Assembly: GCF_001468285.1 (NCBI RefSeq)
Contig: NZ_LNSB01000050.1
Location: forward strand, 1 to 40,045
Source: Sphingopyxis sp. HIX
Lineage (GTDB): Bacteria > Pseudomonadota > Alphaproteobacteria > Sphingomonadales > Sphingomonadaceae
DNA: 40,045 bases
Direction of reading: 5' to 3'
The translations under genes were made by a program, and so were the position numbers. Each line of letters opens with the position of its first letter. Position 1 is the first letter of the stretch. Positions 33,005 to 40,045 of this stretch are shown piece after piece. The notes under the pieces are model-generated. The model ran no database searches. It saw nothing but the letters and a program-made list of their open reading frames with translations, and was not told the origin of the DNA.

Positions 33005-33197
33005 ATCTTGCCCCCTTGTTCGGGCTGCTGCCGGTCGCCGGCATAAGCCCATGCCCGCGCCGCTTATCCCGCGATGCGCAAAGGGATTCAACCGCTGGTT
33101 ACGATCGGGCGGATGGGCACCGGCGAAGGTGTAAAGTTAACCGACACTTCACCCCTCGGCTTTAGGATAAGTTCTCGAAAGGGCGCGCGCTTATCCG

Positions 33198-34586
33198 ATG
33201 TTCCGGCTGTTCAAACATTATGTCCCGCACGCGGTCGTCTGGCTCGCGCTGATCGAGTTTTTCGCGCTGCTCGGCTCGGCCGAGGGGGCGTGGCACCTCT
33301 ATGCGCACCAGGCAGGGTTTGATGCGGGCAATTTCGCGGGCCGCTGGCTGCCGATCCTGACCTTCGCGGTGTCGAACATGCTCGCGATGATGGCGGTCGG
33401 CATGTACGGGACCGAGGCGCTGCGCGCGATGGGCTTCGCCACCGCGCGGTTGCTCGCGGCGATCTCGCTCGGGGTGATTTTCCTGTCGGTGCTGGGCTTC
33501 CTGCTGCCGACCGCGACGCTTTGGCGCGCGAACAGCGTCTATGCCATGGTCTTCGCGATCGTCCTGCTGCTCGCAATCCGGCTGGTCCTGACGCAGAGCG
33601 CAGGGACCGACGCTTTTCGGCGGCGCATCCTGGTGCTCGGCGCGGGGCCGCGCGCGGCGCGGCTGAAGGCGCTGTCGGAGGAGCCCGGGCGCGGTTTCCA
33701 GATGGCGGGCTATGTCGCGATGGCGGCGAACGAAAAGGCGGTCGAAGGCGCGGTGCCGCGCGCCGATGTCGCCAGTCTCGCCGATCATGCGGTGGCGCTC
33801 GGCGCGGGCGAGGTGGTGCTGGCGATGGAGGAACGGCGCGGCGCGTTGCCGCTGGACGACCTGCTGCGTGTCAAGACCACCGGCGTGCATGTCAACGATA
33901 TCGCGAGCTTCCTCGAGCGCGAGACCGGGCGCGTCGACCTTGCGACCACCAACCCCAGCTTCCTCATTTTTTCGGACGGTTTTTCGGCGGGGCAGCGGAT
34001 CGCCAAGGCGAGCAAGCGCGTCTTCGACATCGTCGCGAGCCTGGCGGTGCTCGTCATCGGCCTGCCGTTGATCGTGATCGCGGGGATCGCGGTCAAGTTC
34101 GACAGCAAGGGTCCGGTCTTCTATCGCCAGCCGCGCGTCGGGCTGTTCGGCGAGGCCTATAATATCGTCAAGATCCGCTCGATGCGCACCGATGCCGAGG
34201 CCGCGGGGATCGCGGTGTGGGCGAGCGAGAACGACCCGCGCATTACGCGCGTCGGCCATATCATCCGCAAGCTGCGCATCGACGAACTGCCGCAGCTCTG
34301 GTGCGTCTTGAAGGGCGAGATGAGCTTCGTCGGCCCGCGCCCCGAGCGGCCGAGCTTCGTCGAGGAACTGACCGAAGCGCTGCCCTATTATGCCGAACGC
34401 CACATGGTGAAGCCGGGGCTGACCGGCTGGGCGCAGATCAACTACCCCTATGGCGCGTCGGTCGAGGATGCGCGGGTCAAGCTCGAATACGACCTCTATT
34501 ATGCCAAGAACTATTCACCCTTCCTCGACCTGTTGATCCTGCTCCAGACGGTGCGCGTCGTGCTGTGGCCCGAGGGGGCGCGGTAG
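33198..34586 (+). CDS. exopolysaccharide polyprenyl glycosylphosphotransferase (PEP-CTERM-linked)
   Basis: A 462-residue sugar transferase of the polyprenyl glycosylphosphotransferase family. The N-terminal half has about four or five membrane helices, then a CoA-binding-like domain (RRRILVLGAGPRAARL). The C-terminal Bac_transf domain starts at about 268 (KRVFDIVASL...PVFYRQPRVGLFGE) and ends with the usual GPRPERPSFVEEL and KPGLTGWAQINYPYG blocks. It moves a sugar phosphate from a nucleotide sugar onto the undecaprenyl carrier, the first step of exopolysaccharide synthesis. This type is commonly followed by prsK/prsR/prsT, as here. The next gene starts two bases after its stop. Confidence 0.9.
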   Translation: MFRLFKHYVPHAVVWLALIEFFALLGSAEGAWHLYAHQAGFDAGNFAGRWLPILTFAVSNMLAMMAVGMYGTEALRAMGFATARLLAAISLGVIFLSVLGFLLPTATLWRANSVYAMVFAIVLLLAIRLVLTQSAGTDAFRRRILVLGAGPRAARLKALSEEPGRGFQMAGYVAMAANEKAVEGAVPRADVASLADHAVALGAGEVVLAMEERRGALPLDDLLRVKTTGVHVNDIASFLERETGRVDLATTNPSFLIFSDGFSAGQRIAKASKRVFDIVASLAVLVIGLPLIVIAGIAVKFDSKGPVFYRQPRVGLFGEAYNIVKIRSMRTDAEAAGIAVWASENDPRITRVGHIIRKLRIDELPQLWCVLKGEMSFVGPRPERPSFVEELTEALPYYAERHMVKPGLTGWAQINYPYGASVEDARVKLEYDLYYAKNYSPFLDLLILLQTVRVVLWPEGAR

Positions 34587-34588
34587 CC

Positions 34589-36667
34589 ATGGGCGCGCTC
34601 GCGGGCCTCTCCGAAATCCTCTCCGCGCTCGCTTGCGTGGGGTTCGGCGGCGCGGCCTTGTGGCTCGCGCTGCGGCCGCGCGTGCGGATGGCGGCGCTGA
34701 TGCCGAGCTTCGGCTGGCTGGTCGCGGCAGCGGCCGCGACGGCGCTGTGGGCGGCGGCGACCTGGGCTTATCAGCCCGCCTCGCCCGAGGCGCTCGTCGC
34801 GGCCGCGCTGCGCAACGCGGTGATGCTGTTCTGGCTGGGCGCCACCTTCTGGAACGCGCGCGCGCCGATGTCGCGGCCGCTGCGGCTGATCCAGCGGATG
34901 CTGATCACCTTCTGCCTCGTCGCGCTGGCCTTCGGCAGCTTCGTCTGGCTGCGCGAGGGCGGGGTGCCCGGCGAATGGGCGGGTCCGGGGCTCGCGCTGG
35001 TCGCGATGATCGTCGCCTCGGGCGGCCTGCTGCTCGTCGACAGCGGGGTGCGCCACGGCAGCGCCGGGCTGCGCATGCCGATCCTGGCGGTCGCGGGCGG
35101 CTTTGCGATGCTCTGGGCCTATGAGCTCAATTTCCAGCTTATCGGCGCGCTGACCGGCACGGTACCGCTGACCTTGATGCTGCTGCTTCCTGCGGTGGCG
35201 CTGCTGACGTTGCCGACCTTCGTGCTCGCCGCGATGGACGTCGGGCGCGAGCGGATGCAGCTGTCGCGCACCGCCGCGACGCGCACGATCCTGTTGATCG
35301 CCGGTGCGGGCTATCTGATCCTGATCGGGCTGGCGGGCGCGATCGCACGGCTGGTCGGCGGCAGCTACAGCGAAGTCGCGCAGAGCCTGTCCTTGATCGT
35401 CGGGCTGGGCGCGGGCGGACTGCTCTTCGCTTCGGCGCGCGCGCGCGCCTGGGCGACGGTGATGATCTCGAAGCATTTCTTCGAGCATCGCTACGACTAT
35501 CGCGCCGAATGGATGCGCTTCACCGCGACCTTGGCGCGCGGCGATGAAGGCGACCTCTACCGCCGCGTCGCGAAGGCGCTCGCCGAGTTGACCGGCAGTC
35601 CGGGCGCATTGCTGATGCTGCCGGGCGCGCAGGGCAGCTATCGCGTGGCCGACCGCTGGCATTGGGATGCCGGAGACGAGGTCGCGGGCGAACTCTCGTT
35701 GCGCTCGGCCTTCATGCTGCAGGACACGGGGCATATCGTCGACCTCGACGCGGTGCGCCGCGGTGCGACCGTTGCGGCCGGGCAGGACCTCGCGATCCCC
35801 GAATGGCTGGTCGCCGATCCGCGCGCCTGGGTCGTCGTGCCGGTGCTGCATTTCCAGCGGATGATCGCGGTCGTCGTGCTGCACCGCCCGCCGGTGTCGC
35901 GCGCGCTCGACTGGGAGGATCTCGACGTGCTGCGCATCGCGGGGCGGCAGGCGGCGAGCTATCTCGCCGAATCGCAGAGCCAGGCGGCGCTGTCCGAGGC
36001 CAAGCGCTTCGACGAGTTCAACCGCCGCTTCGCCTTCATCATGCACGACATCAAGAACCTCGCGAGCCAGCTCGCGCTGCTCGCGCGCAACGCCGAGCGC
36101 CACGCCGAAAAGCCCGAGTTTCGCGCCGACATGGTCGAGACGCTGAAGATTTCCGCCGGGCGCCTGTCCGACCTGCTCGTCCGGCTGTCGCCGCGCGAAC
36201 GAGGGCGCGCGGCCGAGGCGGCGCGCACCGACATCGAGCCGCTGCTCGCCGTGGTCGCGGCGCAGATGCGGTCGCGGCGTGCGCTGTCGATCGGCTGCGA
36301 GCCGGGGCTCGCCGCCTGGGCCGATGCGGCGTCGGTGCGCCAGATCGTCGAGCATCTGGTCGCCAACGCGATCGACGCCTCGCCCGACGGCGCGCCGGTG
36401 CAGGTCATCGCAGCGCGCGAGGCGGGGCGGGTGCGCATCGACGTTCTCGACCAGGGCAGCGGTATGAGCCGCGCCTTCATCGAGCATGAACTTTTCAAGC
36501 CTTTCGTTTCGACCAAGGACGGCGGTTTCGGGCTCGGCGCCTTCGAGGCGTTGGGGCTGGCGCAGGCGATGGGCGGTGCGATCGACGTCGCGAGCGAGCC
36601 GGGGCGGGGGAGCCGCTTCACTTTGTGGCTGCCGACCGCGGGCGAAGACTGGATGAAGGTGGCATGA
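34589..36667 (+). CDS. prsK: PEP-CTERM system sensor histidine kinase PrsK
   Basis: A 692-residue sensor kinase. Residues about 1-290 hold some eight membrane helices, followed by a GAF-like domain. The transmitter has the H-box MHDIKNLASQLALL at about 485 and the ATP site with N-box HLVANAIDAS, G1 DQGSGM and G2 GGFGLGAFEA. It fits the PrsK family of PEP-CTERM/exosortase systems, which controls PEP-CTERM protein sorting and exopolysaccharide genes. It is coupled to the response-regulator gene, whose ATG overlaps its stop. GAGGGGG precedes the ATG at 34589. The signal it senses is unknown. Confidence 0.92.
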   Translation: MGALAGLSEILSALACVGFGGAALWLALRPRVRMAALMPSFGWLVAAAAATALWAAATWAYQPASPEALVAAALRNAVMLFWLGATFWNARAPMSRPLRLIQRMLITFCLVALAFGSFVWLREGGVPGEWAGPGLALVAMIVASGGLLLVDSGVRHGSAGLRMPILAVAGGFAMLWAYELNFQLIGALTGTVPLTLMLLLPAVALLTLPTFVLAAMDVGRERMQLSRTAATRTILLIAGAGYLILIGLAGAIARLVGGSYSEVAQSLSLIVGLGAGGLLFASARARAWATVMISKHFFEHRYDYRAEWMRFTATLARGDEGDLYRRVAKALAELTGSPGALLMLPGAQGSYRVADRWHWDAGDEVAGELSLRSAFMLQDTGHIVDLDAVRRGATVAAGQDLAIPEWLVADPRAWVVVPVLHFQRMIAVVVLHRPPVSRALDWEDLDVLRIAGRQAASYLAESQSQAALSEAKRFDEFNRRFAFIMHDIKNLASQLALLARNAERHAEKPEFRADMVETLKISAGRLSDLLVRLSPRERGRAAEAARTDIEPLLAVVAAQMRSRRALSIGCEPGLAAWADAASVRQIVEHLVANAIDASPDGAPVQVIAAREAGRVRIDVLDQGSGMSRAFIEHELFKPFVSTKDGGFGLGAFEALGLAQAMGGAIDVASEPGRGSRFTLWLPTAGEDWMKVA

Positions 36668-38052
36668 TGAAAAACGACGGGAACGAAACCCCGCGCAAGC
36701 TGCTCGTGGTCGAGGATGACCCGGGGCTGCAGACGCAGCTCAAATGGGCCTATGACGGCTATGACGTGCTGATCGCGGGCGATCACGATGCAGCGATCGA
36801 ACTGCTGCGCGCCGAGGAACCCGATGTGGTGACGCTCGACCTCGGCCTGCCGCCCGATCCCGACGGCACGCGCGAGGGGTTCCGCACGCTGCAAGCGATC
36901 CTCGAGATGAAGCCCGACACCAAGGTCATCGTCGTGTCGGGGCATGGCGAGCGCGCGAGCGCGCTGAACGCGATCGCGAGCGGGGCGTGGGATTTCTATC
37001 AGAAGCCGATCGACATCGACGAATTGGGCCTGATTGTCCGACGTGCCTTCCATGTGCGTGAGCTCGAGGTCGAGAATGCGCGGCTGGCGAGCCAAGGGGC
37101 GACCGACAATCGCGTGCTCGGCGGGATGATCACCGGCGCGCCCGAGATGCTGAAGGTCGCGCGCACGATCGAGCGCGTCGCGAACCTCGACGTCAGTGTG
37201 ATGCTGCTCGGCGCGAGCGGGACGGGCAAGGAATTGCTCGCGCGCGGGCTGCACGAGGCGAGCGGACGGCGCGACGGCGCCTTCGTTGCGATCAACTGCG
37301 CCGCGATCCCGGAGAATCTGCTCGAAAGCGAATTGTTCGGGCATGAGAAAGGCGCGTTCACCGGCGCGGTCAAGACCACCGAGGGCAAGATCGAGCTGGC
37401 GCATGGCGGCACGCTCTTCCTCGACGAGGTCGGCGACATCCCGCTGCCACTGCAGGTGAAGCTTCTGCGCTTCCTACAGGAGCGGACGATCGAACGGATC
37501 GGCGGGCGCAAGGCCATCGCGGTCGATACGCGCATCGTCTGCGCGACGCACCGCGACCTCGACGCGATGATCGCGGCGCAGAGCTTCCGCGACGATCTCT
37601 ATTACCGGCTCGCCGAGATGGTGGTGAAGATCCCGTCGCTCGCCGAGCGGCCGGGCGACGCGGTGCTGCTCGCGCGGCATTTCCTCCACCAATATGCGCC
37701 CGAGATGAACCCCGGGGTGCGCGGCTTCGCGCCCGACGCGCTGCAGGCGATCGACGAGGCGCGCTGGCCCGGCAACGTCCGCGAGCTCGAAAACCGCATC
37801 AAGCGCGCGGTGATCATGGCCGACGGCAAGCTGGTGGCGAAGGACGATCTCGACATTGCAGGCGGGGGTGAGGCTGAGAGCGAGGAAAGCTGGCTCAACC
37901 TGCGAAGCGCGCGCGAGGCGGCCGACCGGGTCGCGATCCGCCGCGCGATGATGCAGAGCGAGGGCAATATCTCGGCCGCGGCCAAGCTGCTCGGGATCAG
38001 CCGCCCGACGCTCTACGACCTGCTCAAGCAATATCGGATGCAGGCGGCCTGA
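36664..38052 (+). CDS. prsR: PEP-CTERM response regulator PrsR (sigma54 activator)
   Basis: A 462-residue sigma54-dependent response regulator. The receiver domain has a phospho-acceptor in VVTLDLGLPP (Asp at about 59). The AAA+ domain has GASGTGKE (about 184-191) and the sigma54-contact motif GAFTGA (about 231-236). A Fis-type helix-turn-helix ends the protein (NISAAAKLLGISRPTLYDLL). It is the partner of PrsK: phosphorylated PrsR would activate genes with -24/-12 promoters, commonly PEP-CTERM protein genes. ATGATG at 36664 overlaps the PrsK stop, and the TTG of the next gene follows the stop by one base. Confidence 0.93.
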   Translation: MMKNDGNETPRKLLVVEDDPGLQTQLKWAYDGYDVLIAGDHDAAIELLRAEEPDVVTLDLGLPPDPDGTREGFRTLQAILEMKPDTKVIVVSGHGERASALNAIASGAWDFYQKPIDIDELGLIVRRAFHVRELEVENARLASQGATDNRVLGGMITGAPEMLKVARTIERVANLDVSVMLLGASGTGKELLARGLHEASGRRDGAFVAINCAAIPENLLESELFGHEKGAFTGAVKTTEGKIELAHGGTLFLDEVGDIPLPLQVKLLRFLQERTIERIGGRKAIAVDTRIVCATHRDLDAMIAAQSFRDDLYYRLAEMVVKIPSLAERPGDAVLLARHFLHQYAPEMNPGVRGFAPDALQAIDEARWPGNVRELENRIKRAVIMADGKLVAKDDLDIAGGGEAESEESWLNLRSAREAADRVAIRRAMMQSEGNISAAAKLLGISRPTLYDLLKQYRMQAA

Positions 38053-38053
38053 G

Positions 38054-39892
38054 TTGCTGCGCCTTCGCGCCCTTGTCGCCGCGCTGCTGGGCGCGGCATT
38101 GCTCGCAGGATGCGGCGAGACGCGTCCCGAGAGCCCGCGCGCGGCGCTCGAGGAGCGTCGCGTGGCGCTGCAGGAGGCGCTTGCCGAGGACCCGAAGCAG
38201 CTTACGGAGCAGGTCGAGCTGGCGCGCATATTGTTCAAGCTCGGCGACGGAGTCGGTGCCGAGGCCGCGGTGCATGCCGCGCTCGCGGCCGGCGGCGACG
38301 AGGACGCGCTGCGCCCGCTCGCCGCCAAGGCCGCGGCGATGCAGGGCGATGGCGACCGCGCCTTCCGTATCCTCGACGCGGGGCCGATCGCGCCCGAGAT
38401 GATCGGCGAGGCGGCATGGGTCGCGGGCAACGTCCACCTCGACAATGGCGATTTCGGCGCAGCGCGCGACGCCTTCGACCGTGCGGTGCGCGAATTGCCG
38501 CGCAATGCCGATCTGTGGATCGACGTCGCGCGCTTCCGCGACGCCAATGCCGACGCGCTCGGCGCGCGCGACGCGATCGACTATGCGATCGAGCTCGACA
38601 AGGACAGCAGCGCGGCGCTCGCCTATAAGGCGAACCTCGTGCGCTCGCAGCGCGGGCTGACCGCATCGCTCGAGTGGTACGACAAGGCGCTGGCGGCCGA
38701 TCCCGACAATGCCGGGGCGCTGATCGACCGGGCGGCGACGCTCGGCGACCTCGGGCGCTACAAGGATATGCTCGTCTCGCTGCGCCACGCGGCGACGCTA
38801 GTGCCGGGTAATGCGCAAATCTACTATCTGCAGGCGGTGGTCGCGGCGCGCGCGGGCAATTATCGCCTCGCGCGCAGCCTCCTCCAGCGCACGCGCGGGC
38901 GGATGGACGGCGAGCCGGGCTTCATGTTGCTGAGCGCGGTGGTCGAACTCGAGCTCGGCGGCGAGGCGGTCGCGGCGACCTGGGCCGACCGGCTGATCGA
39001 GGAACAGCCGCACAACCTCGCCGCGCGGCGCATCCTGGCGGCGGCCGAATGGGCGGGGGGCGACCCCGACGGCGCCGCCGACGCGCTGGCGCCGATCGTC
39101 GCGCGCGCCGACGCCGACAGCTGGTCGCTGCTGATGGCGGCGCGCGTCGCCGCCGAGCTGGGTCTGGCGGGCGAATCGTCCGATTATCTGGCGCGCGCGG
39201 CGGCGCTGGCGCCGGGCGAGGCGGCGCCCTTCGCGCCCGACGGCTATGGCCTGTCGGCCGACGCCGACGCGCAGCCGCTCAACCCCGCGCTCGTGATCCC
39301 GGCGATGGAGGCCGAAATGGCGGGGGGCAATGCCGCGCAGGCGCTGGCGCGCGCGACGCGGCTGCGCGACGCCAACCGCGGGGTGGCCGACGCGCATATC
39401 TTGCACGGCGACGCCGCGATGGCGGCGGGTGACTACACTCAGGCCGTGCAGAGCTTCCGCGCCGCGCGCGATCTCGACGCGAGCGAGCGCACGACCTTGC
39501 GGCTGGCCAATGCCTTGTTCCGCGCGGGCGATGCCGCGGGGTCGGGGGCGACGATCATGGCGCTGCGCGACAGCCAGCCGTCGAGCCTCGCCGCCGACCG
39601 GCTCGCGGGCTCGCTGGCGATGGACATCGAGCATTGGGACGATGCGATCGCCTATTTCGAGCGCGTCCGCCAGCGCGTCGGCAATCGCGACGTCGTGGTG
39701 CTGCGCGAACTGTCGAAGGCCTATGCCGCGAAGGGCGACCGCGCGCGCGCGATGGGCATGATCGCGCTGGCGTACCGGCTGCAGCCGCTGAACGGCGAGA
39801 TCATGCGGCTCTACGCCGAACTGCTGGCGCAGAACGGCGATGCCGAGGCCGCGGCCGATCTGCGCGAGAAGATGGAGCAGGTGGGGCGGTAG
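38054..39892 (+). CDS. prsT: PEP-CTERM system TPR-repeat lipoprotein PrsT
   Basis: A 612-residue lipoprotein made mostly of TPR-type helix pairs (repeated A-Y-x-A-x-x-x-D-P-D-N patterns, for example YDKALAADPDNAGALIDRAA). A clear signal ends in lipobox LAGC with Cys20. It starts with TTG 38054, one base after the PrsR stop; no ATG lies near. It matches PrsT of PEP-CTERM systems, thought to scaffold export or sorting at the membrane. It is shorter than the roughly 900-residue forms known from other species (recollection, not measured). It is the last gene of the cluster in view; an insertion-sequence-like region begins about 60 bases downstream. Confidence 0.88.
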   Translation: MLRLRALVAALLGAALLAGCGETRPESPRAALEERRVALQEALAEDPKQLTEQVELARILFKLGDGVGAEAAVHAALAAGGDEDALRPLAAKAAAMQGDGDRAFRILDAGPIAPEMIGEAAWVAGNVHLDNGDFGAARDAFDRAVRELPRNADLWIDVARFRDANADALGARDAIDYAIELDKDSSAALAYKANLVRSQRGLTASLEWYDKALAADPDNAGALIDRAATLGDLGRYKDMLVSLRHAATLVPGNAQIYYLQAVVAARAGNYRLARSLLQRTRGRMDGEPGFMLLSAVVELELGGEAVAATWADRLIEEQPHNLAARRILAAAEWAGGDPDGAADALAPIVARADADSWSLLMAARVAAELGLAGESSDYLARAAALAPGEAAPFAPDGYGLSADADAQPLNPALVIPAMEAEMAGGNAAQALARATRLRDANRGVADAHILHGDAAMAAGDYTQAVQSFRAARDLDASERTTLRLANALFRAGDAAGSGATIMALRDSQPSSLAADRLAGSLAMDIEHWDDAIAYFERVRQRVGNRDVVVLRELSKAYAAKGDRARAMGMIALAYRLQPLNGEIMRLYAELLAQNGDAEAAADLREKMEQVGR

Positions 39893-39920
39893 TCGGGCGT
39901 CGTGTTCGATACGGTTTCGC

Positions 39921-39944
39921 GCAAAGACGCAAAGACGCAAAGGG
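39921..39944 (+). repeat. short tandem repeat (GCAAAGAC)
   Basis: About three copies of an 8-base unit, GCAAAGAC, in tandem, the last one altered (GCAAAGGG). It lies between the PrsT stop and the likely insertion-sequence end. It is too short and simple for a CRISPR array. Confidence 0.6.
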
Positions 39945-39948
39945 TTTA

Positions 39949-40045
39949 GGCTGTATCGACATTCAGGATTCCGTTTGTGTGTGAAGTCTGATTCAAGCTT
40001 TGCCAAGCGAGCGGAGTTTGGAGATGGGGATCAAGCGTTACGAGT
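39949..40045 (+). mobile_element. left end of an IS5-like insertion sequence, cut by the window edge
   Basis: From about 39949 the sequence changes style. A GG-start block (GGCTGTATCGACATTC) could be the terminal repeat. GCGGAG and then ATGGGGATCAAGCG follow, starting at 40024, which reads MGIKRYE. IS5-family transposases often start like this, but only seven codons are visible. Neither the other end nor a target duplication can be seen. The element would end the PEP-CTERM gene set on the right. Confidence 0.4.

Noticed and set aside
33005..33197. Sigma54 (-24/-12) promoter for the sugar transferase-prs operon
   Set aside because: TGGGCAC near 33115 is not followed by a TTGC-type -12 element at the right distance; no convincing site.
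39921..39944. Possible CRISPR-like repeat
   Set aside because: An 8-base unit in direct tandem without spacers; no cas genes in the window.

Overview
The window is a GC-rich chromosomal segment of an alphaproteobacterium. It most likely comes from a member of the Sphingomonadales (Sphingopyxis/Sphingomonas type). The evidence is gene content and style: a PEP-CTERM/XrtA-type PrsK-PrsR-PrsT set beside a polyprenyl sugar transferase, a DUF4893 lipoprotein, a DUF465 small protein, isocitrate lyase divergent from a large XRE/short-chain acyl regulator, many secreted peptidases and amidohydrolases, and the intergenic palindromic repeats often seen in this group. No tRNA, rRNA or CRISPR array was found. 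The assignment is an inference from style, not from a marker gene.

Layout. 1-7400: secreted and lipid-linked metabolism. A secreted unknown, an amidohydrolase and a membrane zinc peptidase form a minus-strand operon. It diverges from a patatin, a 3-hydroxybutyrate dehydrogenase, a DUF4893 lipoprotein and a periplasmic M20 amidohydrolase. 7400-9250: a visibly AT-rich island with a convergent pair, a TcmP-like protein and a three-Cys-motif DUF5131/Gp37-Gp68 protein. At its right edge is a decayed fragment of an alpha/beta hydrolase whose intact relative lies 1.3 kb further on. 9800-18800: a membrane-tethered LuxR-HTH protein, the intact alpha/beta hydrolase with a crotonase, DUF465, a TerC transporter, a LuxR-hydrolase fusion without a nucleophile, a standalone WYL protein, a flavin amine oxidase and a TonB-like protein.

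18800-24000: glyoxylate-shunt isocitrate lyase and its divergent regulator, a small zinc-ribbon/RMF-like protein and an MFS transporter. 24000-26500: a tightly coupled RNA-repair operon (unknown conserved protein, RtcB, PrfH) preceded by two short overlapping reading frames. 26600-33000: HD-GYP phosphodiesterase, a small membrane methyltransferase with a MerR-type promoter, a DUF885 peptidase, an AraC regulator, a GDP-mannose pyrophosphorylase and a lipoprotein. 33200-39900: the exopolysaccharide sugar transferase followed by kinase PrsK, sigma54 activator PrsR and TPR lipoprotein PrsT in a coupled operon. The window ends in what looks like the left end of an IS5-like insertion sequence.

The most interesting regions are the AT-rich TcmP/DUF5131 island with its hydrolase scar, the RtcB-PrfH operon with its unknown partner and leader frames, the orphan MerR-type operator, and the LuxR regulator with a dead hydrolase domain.
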